Of a stretch of 19,658 nucleotides of DNA, positions 6,741 through 15,473 are shown one piece after another (position 1 is the first letter of the stretch; every line of letters begins with the position of its first letter). The DNA lies in contig JAQSDT010000687.1 in the NCBI GenBank assembly GCA_029946075.1, positions 1 to 19,658 of the forward strand. Direction: 5' to 3'. The position numbers were made by a program, and so were the translations under genes. The DNA is from a bacterium. GTDB taxonomy: Bacteria; Pseudomonadota; Alphaproteobacteria; Rhizobiales; Xanthobacteraceae. The notes below the pieces were generated by a model. It saw only the letters and a program-made list of their open reading frames with translations. It did no database searches and was not told where the DNA came from.

Positions 6741-8644
6741 TTTTGGAGTCCCAGCTTCTGACGGCGATCAAGGAAAGCGGCATTTCCAAGATCGCGGTCA
6801 TCGACGATGCGTTTGACGCTCCCGAGATCGACGACGACAGCGCGGGCCAATTGCTCGACTACTTCGGAAGAAACGGCTTCGGCAGGATCAGAGACGAACT
6901 CTCGTTGACAGAGGATGATGTCGACGAAGCGACCGCGGCCATCAACCAGAGCGACTATGAATCCGAAAAGCTGATCGAGGTCGTCGGGGTGTTGTATGCG
7001 AAATTCGTGAGCACGCTCGACGACCGTTACGATCCGAACGGACTTTTCCAGCTTCAAACCGACAACATCCGGAATCTCACGCCGATCCTGAAGCTGCTGG
7101 AAAGGTGCCAGCCGCGCGTGGAGGTTTTCCGCGTCGGCTCGGATCTCGACGGCCTGACCGACGTAGACCCCAAGACCCACCTCATCTTCGTGGACTTCTA
7201 CCTGCAGCAGGGCGTCTCGGAACAGGCCGGAGCCGCAAAGCGCCGTGCGGCCAAGGCGAAGGCGCTCGAAGTCGTCACCAAACTGGTCAAGAGCCAGGGC
7301 GACCATGCCGCATCGGTGATTTTGATGTCCTCGGCCGACGTGGAGGCCGAAGCGGACAAGTTCCGAGCCGACATCACCGGCGACAACAAGAGCCTGGTTT
7401 TCGCAAGCCGCTTCGCGTTCGTTAAGAAGACGGAGCTCAAGATGAGCAACGGCGGTGAGATATCGATCCACGACGATGCGGGTGATCCGCTGCTCGACGT
7501 GCTGCAGTCCTACGAGTTCGCCCGGGCCACGCACGCAGCGCTGCAGGCCTGGTTCGAAAGCGCGATCGTCGCAGCGGATACGTTGCGGGGCGAAATCGCC
7601 CAACTTCACCTGAAGGATTTCGCCTATCTCCTCCGCTTCCGGCTGGCCCAGGAGGGGGAGGGACTGCTGGAATATCTCGAGTGGTTCTTCGGTGAATGCC
7701 TTCTCGACGCCTTGGGGCGGACCGTCGACGAGAAAACCAAGGACGACGAACGGATCGCGGCCTTGCGAACCAGCGCCGGCGGGCGGGTCGAAGGCGCATT
7801 CGACGGTCCGACGCAAGCGATTGCTGCGCTCTATCATCGGGCAAGGGTCGAGAACCCCAGGACCAACCGGAAATCGAACTTCCGGCTCGGAGACCTGTAT
7901 GCTTCGGGCACCGGCAAGGACCGGATCGTACGTGCGATCCTAAATCCGGACTGCGACCTAGTGCTCCGAGGGGACAAACGTACGTCGAACCGCCTTCTCA
8001 CCGTCCAGGGCAAACTCAAGCGGTTCGATGCGCCCGAAGCTTCCGTTTCGGATTTCATCCTGTTGTGCGACAAGCCGCACAACATCGTCTGGGACAAGAA
8101 GAACATCGAGGCCATTCCTTTTGACGAGATATCCGGGGAGGGGTCTCTCCATGAATTCGTAGGCACGCTGAGGCCGCTGTATGCCCAGGAACTGCAGCGC
8201 AATGTTCTCAGCGACCTCGGCCGCGTCGGCGTGTCGGTCGCGCCGGCCATGGGCTTTTCCGCTCGTGCAAAGATTGTTCTGAGACTGAAGGACGGCAAGA
8301 CCAAGGAACTGGCTCTGGGCAAAGCCGGGGTCGCCGATTGCTACGTGGTGCCGAGTCGTGGAGGAAACGACAAATCGATCGTGCTGTTCCGGCGGAGATT
8401 TGCAGCGAACCTTCTCGAAGCGCTGCTGAAGGAAGATCCGGCATTGCTGTCGAAGCTCGCAGGGCCGAACATCACGCAAATGAAGAAGAAGGGAGCGCTC
8501 GAAAAACTCGCCAAGATGCACAGGACGGGAATTTCGTTCGAGGAAATCATTGACCTCGGCGTCTTCCTCACTTCCAAGAAATCACTCAAGGGGTCCGACC
8601 AGGCCTGGTGCTACATCTTGGTGGAGATGGTCGCGCCGCAATGA
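6737..8644 (+). CDS. Atypical response regulator with large uncharacterised C-terminal region (635 aa)
   Basis: The N-terminal part looks like a receiver domain enlarged by an insertion. It has an acidic pair (D23/D24 in AVIDDAFD), a phospho-acceptor candidate D153 (LIFVDFYLQQG), a hydroxyl switch (S198/S199 in VILMSSAD) and a conserved Lys (K230/K231 in FVKKTEL). About 100 extra residues lie between the first strand and the D153 strand, unlike ordinary CheY-type receivers. The C-terminal 400 residues show a helical zone (about 255-325), a segment (NFRLGDLYASGTGKDRIVRAILNPDCDLV) that may be a beta-barrel-like module, and a mixed tail. I see no DNA-binding helix-turn-helix and no recognisable nuclease motif. 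The start lies inside the stop of the kinase gene (ATGA), so the two are co-translated and the kinase is its likely phosphodonor. I recall receiver/GHKL pairs of this kind from bioinformatic surveys of conflict systems. Confidence 0.8.
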   Translation: MILESQLLTAIKESGISKIAVIDDAFDAPEIDDDSAGQLLDYFGRNGFGRIRDELSLTEDDVDEATAAINQSDYESEKLIEVVGVLYAKFVSTLDDRYDPNGLFQLQTDNIRNLTPILKLLERCQPRVEVFRVGSDLDGLTDVDPKTHLIFVDFYLQQGVSEQAGAAKRRAAKAKALEVVTKLVKSQGDHAASVILMSSADVEAEADKFRADITGDNKSLVFASRFAFVKKTELKMSNGGEISIHDDAGDPLLDVLQSYEFARATHAALQAWFESAIVAADTLRGEIAQLHLKDFAYLLRFRLAQEGEGLLEYLEWFFGECLLDALGRTVDEKTKDDERIAALRTSAGGRVEGAFDGPTQAIAALYHRARVENPRTNRKSNFRLGDLYASGTGKDRIVRAILNPDCDLVLRGDKRTSNRLLTVQGKLKRFDAPEASVSDFILLCDKPHNIVWDKKNIEAIPFDEISGEGSLHEFVGTLRPLYAQELQRNVLSDLGRVGVSVAPAMGFSARAKIVLRLKDGKTKELALGKAGVADCYVVPSRGGNDKSIVLFRRRFAANLLEALLKEDPALLSKLAGPNITQMKKKGALEKLAKMHRTGISFEEIIDLGVFLTSKKSLKGSDQAWCYILVEMVAPQ

Positions 8645-8701
8645 TCAGGCCGCGGGGCGCGGAATGCTGGGAGCGCTCGGCGGATCGATGAGGCGCTGTC
8701 G

Positions 8702-9511
8702 CTACAGCGAGCAGATCAAGCAGCCGTCGCTTTCGCTCGGTTCATCGTTGTCCAGGCCCCCCAGGGTCTCTGCCAACGACAAATTCTTACGCGACGCCTT
8801 CTTGCGCGCTTCAACCACTTCCCGGTTCAGCTTGATCGCCGCCATGCGCTCCGGCCGCTCGAGCTCCGTCAGCGATTCGCTCTGCGACCATGTGAAGTTG
8901 ACGCCGCGCGCAGCGCTTTCGGTCTCGTAATGCTTTGCCTGCTCGTACAAATCAGGGTGCCGTTCCTTCAGGCGAACCCACTCGATCTTCTGCTGGTAGA
9001 AACAGAAGAAACATCCCGACCTGCTTCGACCCCATTCCGTATAGGTCGGCATTCCCAGCCCGCAGTCTTCCAGGATCCGGACGATGTCGGCGCGCACGAG
9101 ACCGTCCTCGCGGAAGGGATATACCGCCTTGATGTTGGGCTTAGTGGAAATATAGCCGATACGGGGCTCGTCCGCCCGCAACCCGACGTAGTTGATGACG
9201 TTGTCCCGCCCGACATAGGCTTCGAACGGCTTGAGCTTCAGCATCCGCGTGCACCAGCGGCGATGGTTCGAAGGTAGCATACCTCCGTACACGGAAAGCC
9301 AGTGATCGAAACTGTCGGTTGGCGACGTACGGACGATGGGCCGCCCGAGGACGGATTCGAGACGAGCGAGGTATTCGTACGTCTCGGGCAGTTCCTTCTC
9401 CGTATCGTGGAAGATGTATTCCATTTCCGCGACGCGATCCCTCATATAAATGGCCAGCGCGGCGCTGTCCTTGCCCCCTGACAGGCTCAATATGTGACGA
9501 ACTTTGACCAT
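8702..9511 (-). CDS. sspD: PAPS-reductase-like PP-loop protein of DNA phosphorothioation (SspD/DndC type, 269 aa)
   Basis: The N-terminus has the PP-loop SGGKDS at residues 11-16, which binds ATP and activates the DNA backbone by adenylation in this family. Cysteines that could hold an iron-sulfur cluster or carry sulfur are C87 (RRWCTR), C150, C167 and C170 (GCFFC), with a further CxxC at the extreme C-terminus (C264, C267). An R-rich segment (LRADEPR, 111-117) and a typical PAPS-reductase core follow the loop. It would use sulfur from the cysteine desulfurase encoded three genes upstream to make phosphorothioate linkages. It is last in the minus-strand operon, 77 bases after the ATPase gene, which is a looser spacing than elsewhere in the operon. 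The ribosome site is weak (GGTG). The assignment to SspD rather than DndC rests on the DUF4007 neighbour. Confidence 0.8.
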   Translation of the reverse strand: MVKVRHILSLSGGKDSAALAIYMRDRVAEMEYIFHDTEKELPETYEYLARLESVLGRPIVRTSPTDSFDHWLSVYGGMLPSNHRRWCTRMLKLKPFEAYVGRDNVINYVGLRADEPRIGYISTKPNIKAVYPFREDGLVRADIVRILEDCGLGMPTYTEWGRSRSGCFFCFYQQKIEWVRLKERHPDLYEQAKHYETESAARGVNFTWSQSESLTELERPERMAAIKLNREVVEARKKASRKNLSLAETLGGLDNDEPSESDGCLICSL

Positions 9512-9588
9512 TTTTCACCGCAACCTAATGCCAGTCCGCCTCGAGTCCGGCGGAAATCCGTTGACGAACTATAGCACGGGACCCGCGC

Positions 9589-12500
9589 TCACGTAGGCTT
9601 CTCACCGCTCTTCGTTACCCGGGGACTTACCTCCTGCTCAGGCGACGTGCCGATGATCTCCCAGAGCATGCGGTACAACACCGCAAGCTTGCCGTCCCGC
9701 GTCGGAGGAAGGGCCTTCTCGGTCTTTCTCAGAAAGTCCTGGAATTCCGAGTCCCCTTCCAAGGGGATATCGACGACCCGGGCGACCTCCAAGCCGTCGG
9801 AGCGGGTGATCCCGATCCGGAACGCCGACTTCGACGGCTCCGGCCCCGACGAGTAAGCCGCTGCCTCGACGCGGAGGAACGTCTCGCCCAACGCCTCGAT
9901 TTCCGATCTCCAGTTGTCGACGTCGATCTTCAGCCAACGCGACGGCGGCTTGCTGACGACAAAGCTGGCAAGCGCTTCGACCCATGCATCCTCGGAAAGG
10001 CCGGGATCCCGAAGGCGCTGCGCAAACGCGCGGAGGCGTCCTTCGCGCGCGGCGAGCGCTACGCGGGCCGCCCGCGTCGCGATCCTACCGCGATCGATCT
10101 TGCCCTCGCCGGCATCCAGCGATCTTGCGACGTCCGACACGACGTCGGCAAGAAGCGCCGGATAGGCATCTCGCAGCCGGTCGGTCGCGGCGTGGAGCTT
10201 AGAAACGAACGTCTCCGTCCGCGCGAGATCCCGGCGACCGTTTTCATCGAACGCCTTTACGCAGCAAGCCTCCGGCAGTTCCTTGAATAACAACGACGAA
10301 GGATCGGCACTCCTCAGAAGCGCGTCCCTGACGCCGGATGCCTCAGGGTCCATTTGCGTCGAGCGTCTGGTGTACTCCGGCAACTGCGCGGCGAAACGAC
10401 ATAACGGACCGACAACGTCCAGCAGCTCCGACTGGCGGCCCGATGGCTGCTCCTTTGCGAAGCAATCCAGCAGCAGACGGAATACCTCCGCGCGTATACC
10501 GGCGACGCGACAGAGTTGGAGTTCGAATACTCCGGGCTCCTTCGTCAGTCGCAGGAAATCAGCGGGCCCGAAATTGTGAAGAAACGTACCGTTCTCATAG
10601 ACGGCTATCTCGTGCGACTTCGTGCTTATGATCACGGCCAGGAGCAGGGGAGCTATGCCGTCCCTCACACCGAAGGGTTCACGACGCAACGTCGCAAACA
10701 CGCTGTCGACGCCCACCCGTGCTCCCTTTGCGGTTTCGAGATCCTTCACGATCTCAAGCAGCGCAGGACGGAGACGCAGCGGGTCACCGTCGGCCGGCGG
10801 TTCGTCGACGATATGCCGCCCTCTGGAGAATCGGTGCACATTTCCCGCGGAAAGCACCGAAAGGTACATCGACTTTTCTGGCGGCGCACGCAATTCGTCG
10901 ATTCCGAGCAGCGGCTTTTCCGGGGACAGGAACAGCCCTTCGATAAGCCGCATTCGCGCGGCCGAAGCGGCGCTGCTCAGCGAGTTGCGGTTGAGCAGCT
11001 CGTTCATGATCCTCGGCGACCGCGTATACATCTCGTCGCAAGTCTCGGAGACAACAGGGGCCAGCCGTCGAGACGCCCCGAGCTTCACGTGACCGCCGAG
11101 ACGATAGAGCTCTGTCCTGGCAGACAGCGACGACCTGATCCCGATGGCGGATTCGAGCGCGGCGGCAAGTTGCGCATTCGCGCGCTTGAACTGCCTGTCC
11201 GCCTCCGCCAGGGCGAAGGCATCGTCGGCAAGTTCGGCGGTATTGGCTATGACGAATTGCCAAGCCAGAACATCGCGAAGATCGGCGCTCAAGCCGGAAA
11301 GAACGTCGGGAACAACGATCAGGATGTCATGACGGTTCGCTTTCATGGCGGCCTGTCGCGCCAGAGACCGCTCGCCCTCGCTCTGCGGCAACGCGACGAT
11401 GATCGCGCCATCGGCTTCGGGCTGCGTCTTGGCGGCAGATGGAATATCCGCGACGGCAACATACCGGACATCGAAGTATCGCAGCGTACCCGTCGTCAGA
11501 TAGTGCCTTCGCGCAGCTATCGGTCGTGCATCGAGAAACGGCACGAGCTGCACGCCGACGTCGGTGGACTCGCCGAGGGCAGAAAACGCGTCGTCCAGAG
11601 CCTTTTGAAGGTTTACGTTCGACGCCCCCCAAAGGCGGAAGCCGCCCGCGCCTCTCCGGAAGAGAACGCCCCTGCCGACGAGCTCTTTGAGCACCGAGCG
11701 ACAATCGTCCGTCGAATATCCCAACGATGCGGCAACAACGTCCTCCGTCGCCATCAGGTCGTCGGCATCCAGCAGGTTGAGGATTGCCACCGCCTTGACG
11801 ACATCCAGTTCCAACTTCGGCAACGCACGGGAACGGTCGACGAGTTCGAGAAGCCGCAGCCACGAACTACGGTAGCTTTCGCCGCTTAATCGGTGTCCGA
11901 AAGAAGCCCTGACATAGTCGAAGAAATCGGGGATTCGGTACCAGCGGTCGGGCGCAAGCGGCTGATCAGAGAATGCCTGCAGCCCGAAAGGCTCGTTGGA
12001 GAGCAGGAAGCCAAACAGTGAGCGTTCGTGCTGACCGAACCTGGCGAAGAACCGGATGAGCAGCGGGAGCACCATTGGATGCAACGGATACAGCAGGGCC
12101 GGATCGATCGACGCGCCGCGTGCGAACCACCCGCTGCCGACCGCCTTCCGCATCTCGCGGCGCGATTCCGCGACCAGGGCCTTCGGCATCAATTCCTCCC
12201 TGACCGACAGCGCACGCGCGGCCAGCGCCGCGGTATGGGCCAGCGGCTGGTCGAAGACGACTTCTTCGAAGCGGCCCGCAACCTTCTCCCATTCGTGGCG
12301 TTGCGCGTGGGGCAGCTTCTCCGAATATGCGTGGAAACCCTGATGGAGCAGACCGACGAAGATAAATGGTGTTTTTCCGCTGCGGACCGCGCGCTCGGAG
12401 AGCGTCTGCAGGAGAAAGATATCTTCGCTCTCGGGATGGTTGGCCGCATGCTCCAGGAACTTTCCCATCTCATCAAGGATCAGCACCAGGCCGCTTGTCT

Positions 12501-13047
12501 GCTGTCCGGCCAAAGCCAAGGCGTCATCGAGCAGTTCAGTGACTCCGGCAGCGGTTCCGGCCCGGCGGACTTTCTCCGCTTGCGCGAGCAGGCCCGCGAG
12601 CGCCTTCGACGGACGACGTCCGCCGAATCCAGCAAATGAAACGCCGATGGCGCGTGCTATCGAAGTCGCGAGACGTTCCCGTTCACCGGTGACGAGGATA
12701 GGGACCATCGGCGCTGTCTTCGGAAGTCTTCCGATGTCCGCCTGCTTGAAAAGTGCCGTGATCTGCCGCGACTTCGGATCGGCCAGAAACTGCGAGAGGA
12801 AAAGCGCGAAGGAGGATTTTCCGACGCCGTAGTCGCCGGTGATTCGCCAGGCGCGGCGGCCGGACCCAGACGCTGCGCCGTCGACGATCCGTCTGAATGC
12901 CTCTACTACGAACGGAGTCAGGGTGTAAGACTTGAGAGCCTGGGGGTCGGCAAAGTCCTTCTCAAGATTGGTCGAGCGGTAGAAGCGCCCCGGCGTCGCG
13001 AAAACTTCGCGAATGGTCTGCGCAGATTTCTCACGCGCCATACTCAC
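9589..13047 (-). CDS. sspC: Large P-loop ATPase of the phosphorothioation operon (SspC type, 1,152 aa)
   Basis: Walker A is GDYGVGKSS at residues 71-79 and Walker B is LILDEMGK at about 189-196. A sensor-like strand (TPFIFVGLLHQGF) follows near 227-239. The arrangement fits the STAND/AAA-like ATPases of defence loci. The remaining 850 residues carry a winged-helix-like stretch (about 410-480) and long helical regions, with no nuclease motif that I recognise. No membrane segment is seen. The frame opens with GTG in GTGA overlapping the stop of the DUF4007 gene; an in-frame ATG two codons later is an alternative, with GGAG four bases from the GTG and ten from the ATG. By comparison with SspABCD it would power or control phosphorothioation by the desulfurase, DUF4007 and PP-loop proteins. 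I rely on operon context more than on sequence for the SspC name. Confidence 0.78.
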   Translation of the reverse strand: MSMAREKSAQTIREVFATPGRFYRSTNLEKDFADPQALKSYTLTPFVVEAFRRIVDGAASGSGRRAWRITGDYGVGKSSFALFLSQFLADPKSRQITALFKQADIGRLPKTAPMVPILVTGERERLATSIARAIGVSFAGFGGRRPSKALAGLLAQAEKVRRAGTAAGVTELLDDALALAGQQTSGLVLILDEMGKFLEHAANHPESEDIFLLQTLSERAVRSGKTPFIFVGLLHQGFHAYSEKLPHAQRHEWEKVAGRFEEVVFDQPLAHTAALAARALSVREELMPKALVAESRREMRKAVGSGWFARGASIDPALLYPLHPMVLPLLIRFFARFGQHERSLFGFLLSNEPFGLQAFSDQPLAPDRWYRIPDFFDYVRASFGHRLSGESYRSSWLRLLELVDRSRALPKLELDVVKAVAILNLLDADDLMATEDVVAASLGYSTDDCRSVLKELVGRGVLFRRGAGGFRLWGASNVNLQKALDDAFSALGESTDVGVQLVPFLDARPIAARRHYLTTGTLRYFDVRYVAVADIPSAAKTQPEADGAIIVALPQSEGERSLARQAAMKANRHDILIVVPDVLSGLSADLRDVLAWQFVIANTAELADDAFALAEADRQFKRANAQLAAALESAIGIRSSLSARTELYRLGGHVKLGASRRLAPVVSETCDEMYTRSPRIMNELLNRNSLSSAASAARMRLIEGLFLSPEKPLLGIDELRAPPEKSMYLSVLSAGNVHRFSRGRHIVDEPPADGDPLRLRPALLEIVKDLETAKGARVGVDSVFATLRREPFGVRDGIAPLLLAVIISTKSHEIAVYENGTFLHNFGPADFLRLTKEPGVFELQLCRVAGIRAEVFRLLLDCFAKEQPSGRQSELLDVVGPLCRFAAQLPEYTRRSTQMDPEASGVRDALLRSADPSSLLFKELPEACCVKAFDENGRRDLARTETFVSKLHAATDRLRDAYPALLADVVSDVARSLDAGEGKIDRGRIATRAARVALAAREGRLRAFAQRLRDPGLSEDAWVEALASFVVSKPPSRWLKIDVDNWRSEIEALGETFLRVEAAAYSSGPEPSKSAFRIGITRSDGLEVARVVDIPLEGDSEFQDFLRKTEKALPPTRDGKLAVLYRMLWEIIGTSPEQEVSPRVTKSGEKPT

Positions 13048-14015
13048 GTTCTCCCGTAAACGCGGCGCAGCAACTCGGAGGCTTTCGCCGGTTTAGCGGG
13101 CCGCACGATACGCCCGGCGATGGCCGAGGGCAGATATTCGAACGGCCGGACGCCGTCCCCGGCTTCTTCGAGCCGAGAATGGATGTCGTCCTCGCTCAAA
13201 AGGAAGACGCGCCCGGGACTGCTGTCGCCGACGCAGATGTCGCGCAGCGAAAGCGTTGCCTCGTTCGCGCGGCGGGACATCCAGTAGTCGTCCACGGCAT
13301 AGTCGAAGAGAGCGCGGGAAATCTCAGGCTTGCGGCCCCGCCTGAACGAATACACGGTTTCGCGCCGACCGCCCTCGCTCCTTGTGTCTCCCACCGGTTG
13401 AAGCAGTCCCAAGTCGGTCAGCGGACCCTCCAGGGAATCCTCCAGACTTACGTTGCTCCTGGACGGAAGATAGGTGTGAAGGAGGACGTCGAAATGCTGG
13501 GAAAGCGTAATGTCGGAATGCTCATGACCCAGCCGGCCGCTCTCGCGGCGCATCGCCGCAAGGACGTCGCTGCGGGTAAATTCCGGGAACGGCCAACGGT
13601 TGAACATGAAGTGCCAGGAGAAGAGTGGCACGTCCAGATTTGACGACAGCTTCCAGTGGATGAGCCAGGGTGTGGCCGGGTGCTCGATATAGGGGTCGAG
13701 TCCACGATCCGAGAAAATCTGTTCGCCGAATGGCGTTATCGCCGGTTGGTTGGACTCGACGGAAGTGAGGCCGGACGCCACTGCCCAAAACCTTAGGGAC
13801 TTGACCATGTTCTTTCCGATACCCAGCGCGACCATCGCTTCTTCGTCGTTCGACCAGTGCTCGGGATGCGACTTCAGGAACTGATACGCCTTCGGCAGCC
13901 AAGCAAACCGGCACGCAAAGGTCTCGTGTCCGGAAAAGCGAAAAGGCCGCTCTGCGACGGATCGCGGTTCGGACTTGGCGCGCACCCTTTTCTTTGCAAG
14001 AACTTCAACGGTCAT
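13044..14015 (-). CDS. sspB: DUF4007 protein (SspB type DNA-nicking component, 323 aa)
   Basis: The N-terminal region carries the DUF4007 hallmarks: FSGHETFACRFAWLPKAY (residues about 27-44) and LGIGKNMVKSLRFWA (about 64-78). In the characterised Ssp system the corresponding protein nicks DNA at the modification site, giving the PP-loop enzyme access to one strand; that role is taken from the family, not seen here. A basic lysine-arginine tract precedes the domain (residues 6-20). I chose ATG 14015 because GGAG lies seven bases upstream, whereas extension to 14030 needs a TTG. It overlaps the desulfurase gene by 11 bases and the ATPase gene by 4, so the three are certainly one translation unit. 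Confidence 0.8.
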   Translation of the reverse strand: MTVEVLAKKRVRAKSEPRSVAERPFRFSGHETFACRFAWLPKAYQFLKSHPEHWSNDEEAMVALGIGKNMVKSLRFWAVASGLTSVESNQPAITPFGEQIFSDRGLDPYIEHPATPWLIHWKLSSNLDVPLFSWHFMFNRWPFPEFTRSDVLAAMRRESGRLGHEHSDITLSQHFDVLLHTYLPSRSNVSLEDSLEGPLTDLGLLQPVGDTRSEGGRRETVYSFRRGRKPEISRALFDYAVDDYWMSRRANEATLSLRDICVGDSSPGRVFLLSEDDIHSRLEEAGDGVRPFEYLPSAIAGRIVRPAKPAKASELLRRVYGRT

Positions 14016-15201
14016 CCAGCTTCTCCGCAATGGCTCGCCGCGTATCCTGGACGGCCGCGGCGATCAACTCGGCGGCGAGCTCTACGTCCCCCACGGTCGT
14101 CTGCCTGCCCAGGCCCAGGCGAAGGGCCCCTTCGACCAATCGGTCGGGAAGGCCCATCGCACGGAGGACGTGGGAAGGCTCGTCCGTCCCCCAACGGCAG
14201 GCCGCACCGGTCGACAGTGCGACCGAGTGCGACAGCCGGGCAACGACTGCTTCGTTCGGAACACCGTCGATGGAAACGTGAAGATTGTTTGCCATCCTGT
14301 TGGAACGATCACCGTTGACGGTCAAGCCGTCAATTTTTCCGACCAACAATTCCTCCAATCGGTCGCGCAAACGGCCGACCCGCACGAATTCATCGGGCAT
14401 GCCCGACCGGCACAGACGACAGGCTTCGGCGAAGCCCGCGATGGCCGGCACGTTCGGCGTCCCTTCCGCCTTTTCGATCTCCAAGAGCGCGGGGAGGTTG
14501 TCGCCGTGGACGATTAGGGCAGCGGCACCCTTCGGCCCGTACAGCTTGTGCGCGGCCATCAAGAGATAAGTGATGTCCCACTCGCGAACCCTGAGCGGAA
14601 TATGACCCGCCGCTTGCGTTCCATCGACCAGTAGAGGAACGTTTGCGGACCTAGCGATCCGGGCGATCTCCTCGATCGGATAGATCGTTCCGACCTCGTT
14701 GTTGGCGGCCATGACGCAGACCAGGTCGCAGCCTTTCGAAAGTTCGTCACGAAGCACAGCCATGTCGATGCGGGCCATTCCGTCGACGGGAAGCCACTGC
14801 ACGACGACGCGGCCATCGCGTTCGAGCTTCGCCAAGGCGTCCAGTATGGCGGCGTGTTCGACGGTGGTCGACGCCACCCGCAAAGGACGATCACGGGAAC
14901 GGTTAGCGGCCAGGCGCGAGATGACGGCGTCGGCGGCGGCGGTCGCGCTCCGGAGAAGGATGACACTCCCGGCGTCGGCATCGACCAAGCCGCCGATCTC
15001 GATGCGCGCCTCTTCGACCAGATCAGCGGCTTCCTGGCCGTAATAATGGCTCCGATTAGCGGGATTTCCGAATTTCTCCGTCATAACCCGCACCATCAAC
15101 TCGGCGACGCGCCCATCGACGGGCGTCGTCGAGTGATGATCGAGATATATCGGCCTGACCACCGAGGTCGAAAGGCCGGACTTGTCGGAAAGGATGTTCA
15201 T
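14005..15201 (-). CDS. sspA: Cysteine desulfurase of the phosphorothioation operon (SspA/DndA type, 398 aa)
   Basis: This is a PLP-dependent class V aminotransferase-fold enzyme that takes sulfur from cysteine as a persulfide. Visible are YLDHHSTTPVD (19-29), TTVEHAAIL with the PLP-stacking H116, NNEVGT (167-172), VDGTQAAGH (192-200), the PLP lysine K219 in AAHKLYGPKG and the persulfide cysteine C335 in LSTGAACRWG. The length matches IscS. One difference is the loop normally reading GGGQE-R-G-T-x-N; here it is EIEKAEGTPNV (241-251) and lacks the glycine/glutamine part. It is the first gene of the operon and overlaps the DUF4007 gene. A dedicated desulfurase beside a PP-loop gene argues for a DNA-sulfur role rather than iron-sulfur assembly, because no iscU, iscA or sufE-like gene is near. 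Confidence 0.85.
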   Translation of the reverse strand: MNILSDKSGLSTSVVRPIYLDHHSTTPVDGRVAELMVRVMTEKFGNPANRSHYYGQEAADLVEEARIEIGGLVDADAGSVILLRSATAAADAVISRLAANRSRDRPLRVASTTVEHAAILDALAKLERDGRVVVQWLPVDGMARIDMAVLRDELSKGCDLVCVMAANNEVGTIYPIEEIARIARSANVPLLVDGTQAAGHIPLRVREWDITYLLMAAHKLYGPKGAAALIVHGDNLPALLEIEKAEGTPNVPAIAGFAEACRLCRSGMPDEFVRVGRLRDRLEELLVGKIDGLTVNGDRSNRMANNLHVSIDGVPNEAVVARLSHSVALSTGAACRWGTDEPSHVLRAMGLPDRLVEGALRLGLGRQTTVGDVELAAELIAAAVQDTRRAIAEKLDDR

Positions 15202-15473
15202 TTATCGCGTCTTCTTGGCAGAAGCCAAACCCCCGGTTGCAGCCCGGCATTATGGTCAACATTTCGGCCAGACGCGAGATAGGATTCCCAAGCGCCGGGG
15301 ATGTGAACACCTTATCGCGGTATCGGCCAGAACCGCCATGTTCCTGTCGCCCCTAAACCCAAGAAAATAGGAAGATATTTCTCTCTGCGCGGGTCCGGCA
15401 TGCGCCCGAGCCACGAGCATGTTGCGGCTACAGTCCATGCGGCGATCCCTCGCGTGATCTTCCATCTAACCCA
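15202..15473 (-). other. Intergenic region with the presumed promoter of the phosphorothioation operon
   Basis: These 272 bases separate dinB (ending at 15474) from the desulfurase start. Both genes are on the minus strand, so the operon promoter must lie here or farther upstream through dinB. I see no coding frame of quality and no clear -35/-10 pair or terminator. The ribosome site before the desulfurase start is weak. No GTTC-N7-GTTC LexA box is present. Confidence 0.45.

Noticed and set aside
8694..8709. Six-base stem CGCTGT/ACAGCG at the meeting point of the convergent operons, possible bidirectional terminator
   Set aside because: The stem is short, overlaps the stop codon of the PP-loop gene and has no T-run on either side.
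10516..11889. 457-codon open frame on the plus strand inside the large ATPase gene
   Set aside because: It is antisense to the ATPase with its Walker motifs, its composition is Arg/Gln/His-rich without domain features, and it has no ribosome site that I can see.
15334..15347. GAAC-N6-GTTC upstream of the phosphorothioation operon as a possible SOS box
   Set aside because: It is an inverted pair with six bases between, which fits neither the alphaproteobacterial direct repeat nor the Gram-positive GAAC-N4-GTTC box.
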